Of a stretch of 13,768 bases of DNA, positions 5,710 to 13,354 are shown one piece after another. The translations under genes were made by a program, and so were the position numbers. The notes below the pieces were generated by a model. The model made no database searches and had not been told where the DNA came from. It saw only the letters and a list, made by a program, of their open reading frames with translations. The stretch comes from Candidatus Hydrogenedentota bacterium. Its GTDB lineage: Bacteria; Hydrogenedentota; Hydrogenedentia; Hydrogenedentales; SLHB01. The stretch spans positions 1,196 to 14,963 of the forward strand of contig JAHDWY010000033.1 in NCBI GenBank assembly GCA_023384315.1. The letters are read 5' to 3'. Position 1 is the stretch's first letter. Every line of letters begins with the position of its first letter.

Positions 5710-6419
5710 GGTTTGATGCGATTGATGCCGTGCTCTTCGATATGGACGAAACGCTTATTTACCACACGCGTTCCTTCAAAGATATCGCGCGCGAGTCGTA
5801 CGAGCGGTATGCGGCCGAGTTGAAGCCGGTGACCTTTGAGGAATACTGGACGACGCTCTGGGGCAAGGCGACGGATTTGTGGTTCATGATGATCGACGGC
5901 GTCCTCCCGGGCGAAGAAGCGCGCCGGTACACTTTCATAAACACCTTGCGGGCGCTGGACGCCGACCCTGAACTCGGCCCGCGTCTGATTGAACACACGG
6001 ACGCCCGCATGCTCGAGTCGACCCACGTCATGGATGACGCCTTCGCGGTCATGAACCAAATGCGGGAGGCCGGATTGCGCCTCGGTATCGTAACGAACGG
6101 GTACAGTTGCATTCAGCGAATGAAGATCGACCATCACAAGCTGAACGGCCACGTGGATTTCACGATCGTTTCAGAAGAGGTCGGCGCGCACAAACCTGAA
6201 CCAGCGATATTCGACGCCGCAGTTGCGCAAGCCGCGTGCAAACCCGAGCGAATTCTCTTCGTCGGCGACACGCTCGAGAACGACTTCCTCGGTGCGAGAA
6301 ACGCGGGGCTCGAAGCCGTGCTCATCGACCACGATGCCACCCGCGCGGACAGCCCCATCGAGGAAGGGCGGTACATCCGCCGGTTAACCGAACTGCTGCC
6401 CATGCTGGGGCTGGCTTAA
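5706..6419 (+). CDS. HAD family hydrolase (YjjG/phosphoglycolate phosphatase-like)
   Basis: The 237-residue product contains all four haloacid-dehalogenase motifs: DMDET at 12-16 (nucleophile Asp12, acid/base Asp14), VTNG at 129-132 (motif II), HKPEP around Lys163 (motif III), and GDTLENDF at 187-194 (motif IV Asp188 and Asp193). An alpha-helical C1-type cap lies between motifs I and II. The family dephosphorylates small metabolites such as nucleotides or sugar phosphates with Mg2+. The substrate is not identifiable from sequence alone. The start at 5706 overlaps the upstream phosphatase stop in an ATGA. Its 3' end overlaps the stop codon of the convergent VWA gene. Confidence 0.9.
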   Translation: MRFDAIDAVLFDMDETLIYHTRSFKDIARESYERYAAELKPVTFEEYWTTLWGKATDLWFMMIDGVLPGEEARRYTFINTLRALDADPELGPRLIEHTDARMLESTHVMDDAFAVMNQMREAGLRLGIVTNGYSCIQRMKIDHHKLNGHVDFTIVSEEVGAHKPEPAIFDAAVAQAACKPERILFVGDTLENDFLGARNAGLEAVLIDHDATRADSPIEEGRYIRRLTELLPMLGLA

Positions 6420-8026
6420 TCCTTTTTCTTCGTTCCCGCAAGCGCTGCCGCGTTTCGCACAAGATTGACGAATTCCGCGCGATAGCCGTACTCATCCACG
6501 CCGCGGCTGGCGTTGGCCAGCGTGATGACGGCATCGTACTTCACGTCGTTGATGTACTCCGATTCGCGTAACAGCATGCCGAATTCCGCAACAGACGCTG
6601 CAAACTGGAAATCAGTCGTCATGCCCTCCAGTGTGTCCATCGAATCCCGAACGGGAAAGGTCAGCAGCATGCTCTCTTCAGCTTTGGGCGCTTTGTAGCG
6701 GACCTTCACAAGAAACAACTCGCCTTCGAAGGCCGCTTCCGTGGGGGCGGTCGTCTGGTACCGAAGGTCATCCACGTTGACGCCGGGCACCTCTTGCCCT
6801 GCGGGTACCAGTTCGTACAGGGCGGTGACGGTGTGGCCCGCGCCGATTTCGCCGGCGTCTTTCGTATCGTCGTTGAATTCTTCGTCGGCAAGCAGCCGAT
6901 TCTCATATCCCACGAGGCGGTACCCCGCCACCCGCGCGGGGTTAAACTCGACCTGGATCTTCACGTCCTTGGCGATGGTGACCAAGGTGCCGGTCATCTG
7001 TTCGAGCAAAGCCTTGCGCGCTTCGGTGAGTGAATCGATGTAGCCATAGTTGCCGTCGCCCTCGTCCGCGAGTTGTTCGAGCCGGTCGTCCTTCAGATTG
7101 CCCATGCCGAACCCGAGCACGGTAAGAAACACGTCCTTCTTCGCCTGTTCGCGAATGATGCGGACCAGTTCGTCCGAATCCGTTACGCCTACGTTAAAGT
7201 CGCCGTCGGTGCAAAGGATAACCCGATTAATGGCGTTCTTCCGGTACTCGTCGTTGACCATACGGTAGGCCGTCACAAGACCTTCGCTGCCATGCGTGGA
7301 CCCACCCGCGCCAAGGTTCTCAATAACTTGCAGGGCCTTGGCCTTGTTGCCTTCCGTGCAACGAATGGAGTCGAGCGGCACACCTGCGCTACCGGCGTAG
7401 GTGACGATGCCAAGCCGGTCCTCTGCGTGCAACTGGGGTACGAGCAGCCGCAGACCGCGTTTCACCAGCGGCAGCTTGTTTTCCGGCTGCATCGATCCCG
7501 ACACGTCGATGAGAAAGACGAGGTTTGCCGCCGGACGCTCGGTGGCCGCGATTTCCTTGCCTTTGATGCCGATGCGCGTAAGCCGGTGATTCACGTCCCA
7601 CGGACAAGGTCCAACTTCGGTCGTTACGCTAAACGGCGCATCGCCTTCGGGCTGGGGGTAGTCATAGGGAAAGTAGTTGATCAATTCCTCCACGCGTACA
7701 GCATCCGCCGGCGGTAGCGTACCGTCGTTCAGGAAGCGGCGCACATTGGCGTACGAGGCCGTGTCCACGTCGATGGAGAAGGTGGACAAGGGCGTGTGCT
7801 GGGCTGTCTTGAAGGTATTCTCCTCGATCCTCTCGTACGATTCCGTGTTGGGTTCCTGCGCGACGTAGAGGGGCGTTCCCGCTACGGCGGGGGGTGCCAT
7901 CGGCGGGGCTGGCGGCGTATTGGGAGGGGCGTTTTCCGCACTGAGGTAGGACGCGCTCTTCGAGGCGCACCCGGCTAGACCTGCGAGAAGTACCAACATC
8001 GTCACGGTAAGGCAGAGCGGTTTCAT
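6416..8026 (-). CDS. VWA domain-containing lipoprotein, YfbK-like
   Basis: The 536-residue product has a lipoprotein signal ending LAGC (Cys20), then a Pro/Ala-rich linker (about 30-50). Next comes the N-terminal von Willebrand-associated domain (about 75-155, with STFSIDVDTASYANVRRFL). The VWA domain (about 166-350) has a complete MIDAS: DVSGS at 174-178, Thr244 in GGSTHGSEG and Asp274 in CTDGDFN. The C-terminal region (about 355-530) matches the DUF3520-type domain of the YfbK group. Such proteins bind divalent metal and protein partners at the cell surface; the exact role is unknown. A Shine-Dalgarno AAGGGG (8039-8034, minus strand) 7 nt upstream supports the start. It is monocistronic, convergent with the HAD gene and divergent from the glycosyltransferase gene. 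Confidence 0.92.
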   Translation of the reverse strand: MKPLCLTVTMLVLLAGLAGCASKSASYLSAENAPPNTPPAPPMAPPAVAGTPLYVAQEPNTESYERIEENTFKTAQHTPLSTFSIDVDTASYANVRRFLNDGTLPPADAVRVEELINYFPYDYPQPEGDAPFSVTTEVGPCPWDVNHRLTRIGIKGKEIAATERPAANLVFLIDVSGSMQPENKLPLVKRGLRLLVPQLHAEDRLGIVTYAGSAGVPLDSIRCTEGNKAKALQVIENLGAGGSTHGSEGLVTAYRMVNDEYRKNAINRVILCTDGDFNVGVTDSDELVRIIREQAKKDVFLTVLGFGMGNLKDDRLEQLADEGDGNYGYIDSLTEARKALLEQMTGTLVTIAKDVKIQVEFNPARVAGYRLVGYENRLLADEEFNDDTKDAGEIGAGHTVTALYELVPAGQEVPGVNVDDLRYQTTAPTEAAFEGELFLVKVRYKAPKAEESMLLTFPVRDSMDTLEGMTTDFQFAASVAEFGMLLRESEYINDVKYDAVITLANASRGVDEYGYRAEFVNLVRNAAALAGTKKKD

Positions 8027-8177
8027 GGCACAACCCCTTGTGTTGAACGGCGCCCACGCCGTCGGATGCTATCTGTAATCCGTTCAGATGGCCGAAAAGT
8101 TCCGGCCACCCCGGTTGACCGGATGCCCGTTCATGGACCATGCTGTGCGACGCAGTAATGGAGATACTCGGATTCCG

Positions 8178-8957
8178 ATGAGTGCGCTGACCGTTTTGAT
8201 ATTGATCCCCAATGCGGGCGACCGGCTGGAACGCTGTCTGAAGAGTGTCCAGTGGGCGGATGACGTCTTCTGCGTGGTCGACCCGAATACCTCCGATGGT
8301 TCGGACGAGGTCGCCCGCAAGTATACGGCCCACGTGGTGACGCACGAATACGTGAACAAGGCAGATCAATGCAATTGGGCCATCCCCCAGATCGAGACGG
8401 AATGGACCCTCGTCCTCGATGCGGATGAGTGGCTATCGCCGGAACTGACGGACCGTATCAAACGCGTTATCGCCGACACTTCAAGCGCCGACGGCTATCG
8501 CATCAAGCGCATGTCATATTTCTTCGGCAAATTGATCCACCATTGCGGCTGGGACCGCGACTACAACGTGCGGCTGTTTCGGACGAAGAAAGGCCGGTAC
8601 CGCGTGCAGCGCGTTCACGCCACCATCGACATTGACGGATCGATGGGACAAATCGACGAGGTCATGTACCACGATGACAAGCGCAACTTCGAGGAGTATT
8701 TCCGGACTTTCCAGCGCTTCACCACGTGGTCGGCCCAGGACCTCTACGACAAGGGAAAACGCGCGAGCCTCATGGACCTGACGCTTCGGCCGGTGAGCCG
8801 TTTCATCAAAATGTTTGTCCTGCGCCGGGGCTTCCTGGACGGGTATCATGGCGCCGTGCTCTGCGGATTGGCGGCCTTTTCCGTGTTCACCAAATACGCC
8901 AAGCTCTGGAACATCGCCCGGCTCGCGGATGGCGGCAGCGAAAGGCCGCCCAAGTAA
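8178..8957 (+). CDS. Glycosyltransferase family 2 (WaaE/KdtX-like)
   Basis: The 259-residue product has the GT-A layout of lipopolysaccharide-core-type family 2 transferases: LTVLILIPN, ERCLKSVQWADDVFCVVD, the QKNFA-like CNWAIPQIE, and the DXD-type motif LVLDADEW at 79-85 (metal/nucleotide-sugar binding). Later elements are HCGWDRDYNVRLFR, RVQRVHATIDIDG, and a C-terminal membrane-associated segment with GFLDGYHG and FTKYAKLW. Such enzymes transfer a sugar from a nucleotide donor to a lipid-linked or LPS-core acceptor at the inner face of the membrane. The usual TKNE near the N-terminus is IPNAGD here, and the usual SGSTDGT is PNTSDGS. The start at 8178 is chosen by homology, since the conserved first strand begins here. 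Alternative in-frame ATGs at 8088 and 8133 have no better ribosome site, and the one at 8178 is also poor. Confidence 0.85.
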   Translation: MSALTVLILIPNAGDRLERCLKSVQWADDVFCVVDPNTSDGSDEVARKYTAHVVTHEYVNKADQCNWAIPQIETEWTLVLDADEWLSPELTDRIKRVIADTSSADGYRIKRMSYFFGKLIHHCGWDRDYNVRLFRTKKGRYRVQRVHATIDIDGSMGQIDEVMYHDDKRNFEEYFRTFQRFTTWSAQDLYDKGKRASLMDLTLRPVSRFIKMFVLRRGFLDGYHGAVLCGLAAFSVFTKYAKLWNIARLADGGSERPPK

Positions 8958-8995
8958 GTTCCGCGCAGTCCCGAAGTCTGTTATTCTACGCTGAG

Positions 8996-9010
8996 ACCCC
9001 GGTTCGGGGT
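8996..9010 (+). terminator. Small hairpin between glycosyltransferase and larC (weak terminator or attenuator candidate)
   Basis: ACCCCG, loop GTT, CGGGGT form a perfect 6-bp stem. It is not followed by a T-run, so intrinsic termination would be inefficient. Confidence 0.25.
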
Positions 9011-9036
9011 TCGGCGCTTCCACGAAAGGACCATCG

Positions 9037-10227
9037 ATGAAGACCTTGTATTTCGACTGTTTCAGCGGCGCGGCGGGCGACATGATCGTCGGCGCGCTGC
9101 TTGATCTTGGTGTGGATTTCGATAAGCTAAAATCGGCGCTCGATTCGCTCGAAGTCTCCGGGTATTCCGTCCGGGCCGAGAAGGTGAAGAAGAAAGGCGT
9201 CATGGCGACGCAGTTCATCGTGGAGCTGGATCCCAGTGAGAAGCAGCCCCACCGTCACCTGCGCCACGTGTTGGAGATTATCGACAAGGGCAACCTGCCC
9301 GATCAGGTCAAGCAGGCCAGTGCCGAAACGTTCCATCGCATCGCCGAGGCCGAAGCGTCCGTGCACGGGACCACCATCGAACGAGTCCATTTCCACGAAG
9401 TCGGCGCAATCGATTCGATTGTGGACGTGGTGGGCGCGCATTTCTGCCTGCACGAACTCGGCTACACCCACATCGCCGCGTCGCCGCTACATGTCGGCGC
9501 CGGTACGGTTAAATGCGCCCATGGAATCATGCCCGTCCCCGCGCCCGCTACGGCACTGCTGTTAAAGGGCATCCCCTCGTACGGCGGCGAAGTTCAGCAC
9601 GAGCTGGTCACCCCCACGGGCGCCGCGTTGATCGGTCAGATTGCGGCGTCCTTTGGCGCCATGCCGGTTATGCGCGTGGAGAAGATGGGATACGGCAGCG
9701 GTACCCGCGATCTCGAAGATCGGGCCAACGTACTGCGCGTCGTCATGGGCGAAAGCATTGCGGAGCGAACCGGAACGGAATCCATCACGGTGCTGGAAAC
9801 GAATATCGACGACATGAATCCGGAGTTGCTCCCGGAACTGGTGGGCGAGCTGCTCGAAGCCGGCGCGCGCGACGCTTTTCTCACGCCGGTGCTCGCGAAA
9901 AAGGGGCGTCCCGCGCACATCGTAACCGTGCTCTGCGGTGACGCGCAGGTACAGGACATGATGGCTATCCTGTTTCGCAGCTCAACGACCCTCGGCGTGC
10001 GGATGCGTCGCGAAGAGCGCATCACCCTGAGCCGCGAATGGAAACGCGCGTCCACCGAGTGGGGAGACGTGCGCGTGAAGATCGGTCATTTCCAGGGACA
10101 GCGCACGGTCGCCGCTCCCGAGTTTGAAGACTGCCGCACCGTCGCGCGGGAAAAAGGCGTGGCCGCGGCTCAGGTATATCAGGCGGCGCTGGCGAAAGCC
10201 TTGTCCGGCGATCTGGCGGATTTGTAG
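9037..10227 (+). CDS. larC: LarC, nickel insertion into the pyridinium-3,5-bisthiocarboxylate mononucleotide cofactor
   Basis: The 396-residue product matches LarC over its length. The N-terminus YFDCFSGAAGDMIVGALLD is the family signature. It continues with HRHLRHV (73-79), HFHEVGAIDSIVDVVGA (118-134), GIPSYGGEVQHELVTPTGAAL, and the second domain from ETNIDDMNPELLPEL with VLAKKGRPAH, STTLGVRMRREER and FEDCRTVAREKG. LarC uses CTP and nickel to metallate the pincer cofactor used by lactate racemase and related enzymes. In Lactiplantibacillus plantarum the protein is made from two frames by ribosomal frameshifting; here it is one continuous frame. A Shine-Dalgarno AAAGGA (9025-9030) 6 nt upstream supports the start. 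No larA, larB or larE is in the window. Confidence 0.95.
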   Translation: MKTLYFDCFSGAAGDMIVGALLDLGVDFDKLKSALDSLEVSGYSVRAEKVKKKGVMATQFIVELDPSEKQPHRHLRHVLEIIDKGNLPDQVKQASAETFHRIAEAEASVHGTTIERVHFHEVGAIDSIVDVVGAHFCLHELGYTHIAASPLHVGAGTVKCAHGIMPVPAPATALLLKGIPSYGGEVQHELVTPTGAALIGQIAASFGAMPVMRVEKMGYGSGTRDLEDRANVLRVVMGESIAERTGTESITVLETNIDDMNPELLPELVGELLEAGARDAFLTPVLAKKGRPAHIVTVLCGDAQVQDMMAILFRSSTTLGVRMRREERITLSREWKRASTEWGDVRVKIGHFQGQRTVAAPEFEDCRTVAREKGVAAAQVYQAALAKALSGDLADL

Positions 10228-10280
10228 AAGATCGGACTGATGGGACCGATCGGTCGGATCGGCCCGATCGCTGGGCGGTC
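10228..10280. repeat. Degenerate GATCGG/GGACC repeat cluster with overlapping hairpins
   Basis: The sequence after larC consists of degenerate repeats built on GATCGG and GGGACCGATC. Two alternative hairpins are visible: CCGATC (10246-10251) with GATCGG (10257-10262), and CGATCGG (10247-10253) with CCGATCG (10264-10270). There is no T-run. It may be a dispersed intergenic repeat that also separates larC from coaD. Confidence 0.4.
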
Positions 10281-10382
10281 ACCTTTGCGTACGCCGTGCG
10301 ATTGGGAGTAGGCTACGGCAACGGGTGTCAATCCAATCAGCTTTCCGCAAAGCAACTTGCGGTAGAGGGAGTCTCTTTCATC

Positions 10383-10889
10383 ATGGCCGACCGTATTGCC
10401 GTATACCCCGGCAGTTTCGATCCCCCCACCTTCGGACACATCGATCTCATTCAACGCGCCGCAAAAATGTTCGATACGCTCATCGTCGCGGTCGCGCGCA
10501 ATTCGGAGAAAGCGGGGCTCTTCACCGTCGAAGAACGCATCGAGATGTTGACCGATATTGTGAAGAAGTACTCCAACGTGGAGGTCACCTCATTCCGGGG
10601 CCTGACCGCCGAGTTTGCGCGCCAGCGCAACGCCATCGCGTTGGTGCGGGGGCTCCGGGTCGTCTCGGATTTCGAATACGAAATTACCATGGCCATTGCC
10701 AACCAGAAACTGAATCCCACCATCGACACCGTGTGCCTGATGCCCAGCGAGAGCTATCTCCTGCTCAGCTCCCGAATCGTCCGCGAGATCGCCCTCTTCG
10801 GAGGCAGTCTGAAGGACTTTGTGCCGAAAGATGTCGAGGAGCGGCTGCTGAAAAAGCTGAAGCGCAAGCCGGATCCCAGCTCATCGTAA
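10383..10889 (+). CDS. coaD: Phosphopantetheine adenylyltransferase
   Basis: The 168-residue product is a full-length CoaD. The N-terminus AVYPGSFDPPTFGHIDLI contains the nucleotidyltransferase TxGH motif. Also visible are KAGLFTVEERIEML, VRGLRVVSDFEYE (phosphopantetheine pocket), and ESYLLLSSRIVREIALFGG, the second ATP-binding signature. It catalyses the penultimate step of coenzyme A synthesis, joining ATP and 4'-phosphopantetheine to dephospho-CoA and pyrophosphate in the cytosol. The start at 10383 is fixed by the conserved N-terminus. The nearest ribosome site GGGAG (10367-10371) is 11 nt away, which is long. An in-frame upstream ATG at 10296 would add unrelated residues. Confidence 0.97.
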   Translation: MADRIAVYPGSFDPPTFGHIDLIQRAAKMFDTLIVAVARNSEKAGLFTVEERIEMLTDIVKKYSNVEVTSFRGLTAEFARQRNAIALVRGLRVVSDFEYEITMAIANQKLNPTIDTVCLMPSESYLLLSSRIVREIALFGGSLKDFVPKDVEERLLKKLKRKPDPSSS

Positions 10890-10988
10890 CGGCACCACCA
10901 GCTTTCCAATGTAACTCTATATATTTAAAGATCTTATTGCACTTACCCCCAACCCGCTCTCAGGTTTTCCATTGGTTTAAGTAATTAC

Positions 10989-11017
10989 TTGACAAAATTA
11001 GTATTTATTGCTAAATT
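10989..11017 (+). promoter_or_regulatory. Strong sigma-70-type promoter for the kinase gene
   Basis: A perfect -35 TTGACA (10989-10994), an optimal 17-base spacer and TAAATT (11012-11017; 4 of 6 matches to -10) sit in a stretch far more AT-rich than the rest of the window. The predicted start near 11024 would give a leader of about 35 bases before the ATG at 11060. Confidence 0.65.
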
Positions 11018-11020
11018 GCC

Positions 11021-11048
11021 CATGATGCCGAAAAAACACAACATCATG
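11021..11048 (+). promoter_or_regulatory. Inverted repeat over the predicted transcription start of the kinase gene
   Basis: CATGATG (11021-11027) and CATCATG (11042-11048) are perfect inverted 7-mers separated by 14 A-rich bases. The left arm covers the expected start point. It could be an operator half-site pair for a dimeric regulator or a 5' leader hairpin ending 11 bases before the start codon. Confidence 0.4.
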
Positions 11049-11059
11049 CGGATCAGATC

Positions 11060-13336
11060 ATGGCGAATGCACCACATCTGGTAGGCGGCGGGGGCCACGC
11101 TTCGCTGCTTGGCACCGCTCTTGGCGGGTACCAGGTCCAGGCCCTGATTGGCCGCGGCGCCATGGGTACCGTCTACCTCGCTAAGGACACCGCCCTCAAC
11201 CGTCCCGTCGCCTTGAAGGTTCTATTGGGTAGTCTTGCCCGCAACCCGGCCATGGTCCGGAGCTTCTACCGCGAAGCCCAGGCAGCCGCGCCCCTGCGCC
11301 ACCCGGGAATCGTGCGCATCTTTTCCGCAGGCGTCGAGTCTGGAACGCCGTATATCGCCATGGAGTACGTGGCGGGCGAATCGCTCGACCGGTTTCTTCG
11401 CCGCAAGGGCACGGTATCCTGGCAGGCGGCGCTCCATGTCGGCGCGCAGTTGGCCGAGGCTTTAGACTGTGCGCACGCGGCAGGCGTCATTCACCGCGAC
11501 GTCAAGCCGGCGAACATCTTGTTAGACCGTCAGGGCCGGGTTCGACTCGCGGATTTCGGCATCGCCCGGGTGGCGACGCTGGAGATTCAGGGCGGGCCCA
11601 CGAGCGGTGTCATTGGAACGCCGACCTACATGTCGCCGGAGCAGTGCGAAGGCGCCGACGTAAGCTCTGCAACGGACTTGTATTCCCTGGGCGTCGTGCT
11701 GTTTCAGATGATGGCGGGTCATGCGCCTTTCCGGGCAGAGACGCCGCAGGCGCTGGTGAAGCAAATTCTGTCCGACGATGCGCCGCGATTGAACAAGCTC
11801 GACCCGGAGATTCCCGACGACGTGGCGCGGTTGGTGGCGCATCTGTTGCAGAAGGAACCGGGCGCAAGGCCGAAAAGCGCGGCGCAGGTCGCCAAAACCA
11901 TCGAACGTATCCGCGCGGAAGAAGGGGGACGCTCGGTCGTGCCCGAGGCCCTGTCCGCTTTCGTTCGCGAGCAAGCCGTTGAATCCAACCTGCGGCTCAT
12001 GACCCCCGTCCCCCAACATGCCAAGACCGGCAAAGGCCACGATTCATCGAAAAGCCCTTGGTACCAGCACCCATCCCTGCGGTGGACGGCAGTCGTTTCC
12101 GCGGCAGCGGTCCTCGTAATCGGCTTGGCATTGGGTGTGATGGGCCATGGCGGGCACGGCCATGCACCTGCACCAGCCTTGACCGCGTTGCGGTTCAGCG
12201 ATGAAACGGATGGCGGCTTGCGGGCATCGGCGACCCTGGATGGATTCCAATTCACGCGGCTGCGTTGGGCGGGAGAATCCCTGCTGGTGGAAGCGGAAGG
12301 CCGCCCAGGATCGCTCTTGCATGGCGCGACGGGGCTGTTGTCTTTGGCACCCGGCGCAGAAGAAGGGTTCAGCGTATACGCGCCCCATGCGCCGCTCGCA
12401 GGACCGCCGGCGCAATGGCATCCCGTGTCCATGGCTTACGAAATCCACACTTCAACAAATGGACCTCTTTCCCATTCGCTTTTGATGTTTCGCACGACAG
12501 ACGCGCCGGGCAATGCGCAAACGGAGTTGCTCGTCCAGGCTATCGAAGCGGCAGCGCCGCTGAACGGTCCCATCTACCGGGGCGCCATTGCCCGCGGCGC
12601 GAATTTCAGGGACAGGTCGTACAGCTCGCCGTCCGTGGCTCTCCACCCTGACGGGCGGCGTCTTTGTATCGCCCTCGAAGACGCCAAAGGCGGAACCTAC
12701 CTTGCAGAGATCGAGGTTTCGCAGAATTCCGCGTCAGAGCCGGTCGAAACGCGCCTTACGACGTTGTGCCACGCGATCGTGCCGGGAAGCATTCAATACA
12801 CGCCCGAAGGTGACCGTATCGTGTACATGCGCGAAAACAAAGACCAGAGCCGGGAGCTGTGGATCGTTCCGCGAGAACCATCGTCTTCCGGAATCCTGCT
12901 TTCCGTGGGGCATCTGGACACGGATGTTGCGCTGAGCCCGGATGGCGAGTTGGCGGTTGCCGCGGTCCACGGTCCAGAAGGCGGTGAAGCCGAACTCCGT
13001 GTCATCCATACACTCAGCGGATCGGTTGTCGCCAGGCCCGGTCATGGCCTCGTAGGAGTCGAGGCATGGCTGCCATCCGGCGAAGGTTTTGTCGTGACCA
13101 TGGGTGATCCGGCACAGGCGTACGTGATGCGTCGCGCGGGCGACGCATTCGACGCGGAGCCCCTCACCACTTTGGATAACGGGATTCTTGGGAGCGCCGC
13201 CGTATCACGGGATGGACGCTGGATCGCTGTGATCGCGAATCGCCGTTCTGAGCAGTCCGTTGTGTTCATCCCCCAGCCCGGAACTCGCACTCGCATGGCG
13301 AGCGCTACGGGCCATGCCGAAACGGTGAACCCATGA
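11060..13336 (+). CDS. Membrane Ser/Thr protein kinase with C-terminal extracytoplasmic beta-propeller
   Basis: The 758-residue product begins with a Hanks-type kinase domain (about 24-285). The glycine loop is GRGAMGTV (31-38), the ATP lysine is Lys53 (ALK), and the helix-C glutamate is Glu72. The catalytic loop HRDVKPAN is at 145-152, DFG at 165-167, the activation segment runs to GTPTYMSPE, and DLYSLGVV at 206-213 is the helix-F motif. All catalytic residues are present. A single transmembrane helix lies at about 342-361. The outer part contains beta-propeller repeats of the TolB/WD40-like PD40 type: VALHPDGRRL (~525), YTPEGDRIVYM (~579), VALSPDGELAV (~622), VSRDGRWIAVI (~713). It would couple an outside ligand to cytoplasmic phosphorylation. 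No clear Shine-Dalgarno precedes the ATG. A second kinase gene starts 18 nt downstream. Confidence 0.93.
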   Translation: MANAPHLVGGGGHASLLGTALGGYQVQALIGRGAMGTVYLAKDTALNRPVALKVLLGSLARNPAMVRSFYREAQAAAPLRHPGIVRIFSAGVESGTPYIAMEYVAGESLDRFLRRKGTVSWQAALHVGAQLAEALDCAHAAGVIHRDVKPANILLDRQGRVRLADFGIARVATLEIQGGPTSGVIGTPTYMSPEQCEGADVSSATDLYSLGVVLFQMMAGHAPFRAETPQALVKQILSDDAPRLNKLDPEIPDDVARLVAHLLQKEPGARPKSAAQVAKTIERIRAEEGGRSVVPEALSAFVREQAVESNLRLMTPVPQHAKTGKGHDSSKSPWYQHPSLRWTAVVSAAAVLVIGLALGVMGHGGHGHAPAPALTALRFSDETDGGLRASATLDGFQFTRLRWAGESLLVEAEGRPGSLLHGATGLLSLAPGAEEGFSVYAPHAPLAGPPAQWHPVSMAYEIHTSTNGPLSHSLLMFRTTDAPGNAQTELLVQAIEAAAPLNGPIYRGAIARGANFRDRSYSSPSVALHPDGRRLCIALEDAKGGTYLAEIEVSQNSASEPVETRLTTLCHAIVPGSIQYTPEGDRIVYMRENKDQSRELWIVPREPSSSGILLSVGHLDTDVALSPDGELAVAAVHGPEGGEAELRVIHTLSGSVVARPGHGLVGVEAWLPSGEGFVVTMGDPAQAYVMRRAGDAFDAEPLTTLDNGILGSAAVSRDGRWIAVIANRRSEQSVVFIPQPGTRTRMASATGHAETVNP

Positions 13337-13354
13337 TCGACGAGGAACTGCACC

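Noticed and set aside
10285..10314. Promoter for coaD (TTGCGT, 18-base spacer, TAGGCT)
   Set aside because: Both boxes match the consensus poorly, so it is not distinguishable from background.
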